Part shown: one piece after another, positions 63,939 to 64,000 of the stretch
How the letters are laid out: each line of letters opens with the position of its first letter
Numbering within the stretch: the stretch's first letter is position 1
From: Lytechinus pictus
Lineage: Eukaryota > Echinodermata > Echinoidea > Temnopleuroida > Toxopneustidae
Length of the DNA stretch: 64,000 nt
Reading direction: 5' to 3'
Assembly: GCF_037042905.1 (NCBI RefSeq)
Contig: NC_087246.1
Coordinates: forward strand, 32,230,001-32,294,000
Position numbers and translations under genes: made by a program
Notes under the pieces: generated by a model
Databases searched by the model: none
Told to the model about the DNA's origin: nothing
Seen by the model: the letters and a program-made list of their open reading frames with translations, nothing else

Positions 63939-64000
63939 AATTATCTGCACATGTAGCTAATCTGTAATCAAAATTGAAAACTTCTTCCCAAACTTTCATA

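Noticed and set aside
1-64000. CRISPR arrays, operons, phage or plasmid features
   Set aside because: The window has spliced eukaryotic genes and no direct-repeat/spacer arrays. The spaced boxes at 38326-38963 have irregular, diverged spacers and are not a CRISPR array.

Overview
The window looks like nuclear DNA from a deuterostome invertebrate, most likely an echinoderm and probably a sea urchin. Genes have introns with GT..AG borders, AT-rich spacers and no bacterial layout, and the dispersed palindromic elements, tRNA- and 7SL-like SINEs, GATA arrays and GCGCTTCGCGC repeats suggest this type of genome. The species is inference; no marker gene fixes it.

Five protein-coding loci can be supported. 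(1) 14290-14453, minus: the first coding exon of a P2X-type ATP-gated channel; the rest is not found and probably lies left of the window. (2) and (3) 21295-25704 and 27528-36174, both minus: two tandem paralogues, each rebuilt here from four exons, coding for small secreted proteins with a signal peptide, a diverged C-type lectin-like domain and a six-cysteine PAN/apple-like domain. All their introns are phase 1 and their PAN cysteine spacing is identical. (4) 43441-44967, minus: an intronless PTB/PID-domain adaptor with a long Pro/Ser-rich tail. (5) 49709-60950, plus: a complete 11-exon SEC14-like phospholipid-transfer gene (392 aa) with CRAL-TRIO-N, CRAL-TRIO and GOLD regions.

Left of about 21 kb, apart from the P2X exon, the sequence is repeat-rich: palindromic MITEs, hAT-like elements with 8-bp target-site duplications, a TTAA-flanked 600-bp palindrome, a GATA array and pyrimidine tracts. 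Between 21 and 36 kb the two lectin-like genes carry insertions in their introns, including a 5'-truncated L1/Tx1-type LINE antisense to the second gene and several SINEs and MITEs. From 36 to 43 kb lie a second large GATA array, a non-LTR retrotransposon C-terminal remnant and an array of spaced GCGCTTCGCGC boxes. From 45 to 49.7 kb lie a nested hAT-like element and a 7SL-like SINE just upstream of the SEC14-like gene. A second TTAA palindrome lies 3' of that gene.

The genes do not form a pathway. The lectin-like pair is the most unusual coding content and suggests secreted, possibly immune-type, extracellular proteins (inference). All exon coordinates were worked out by hand from splice consensus, frame and homology; none is backed by transcripts.
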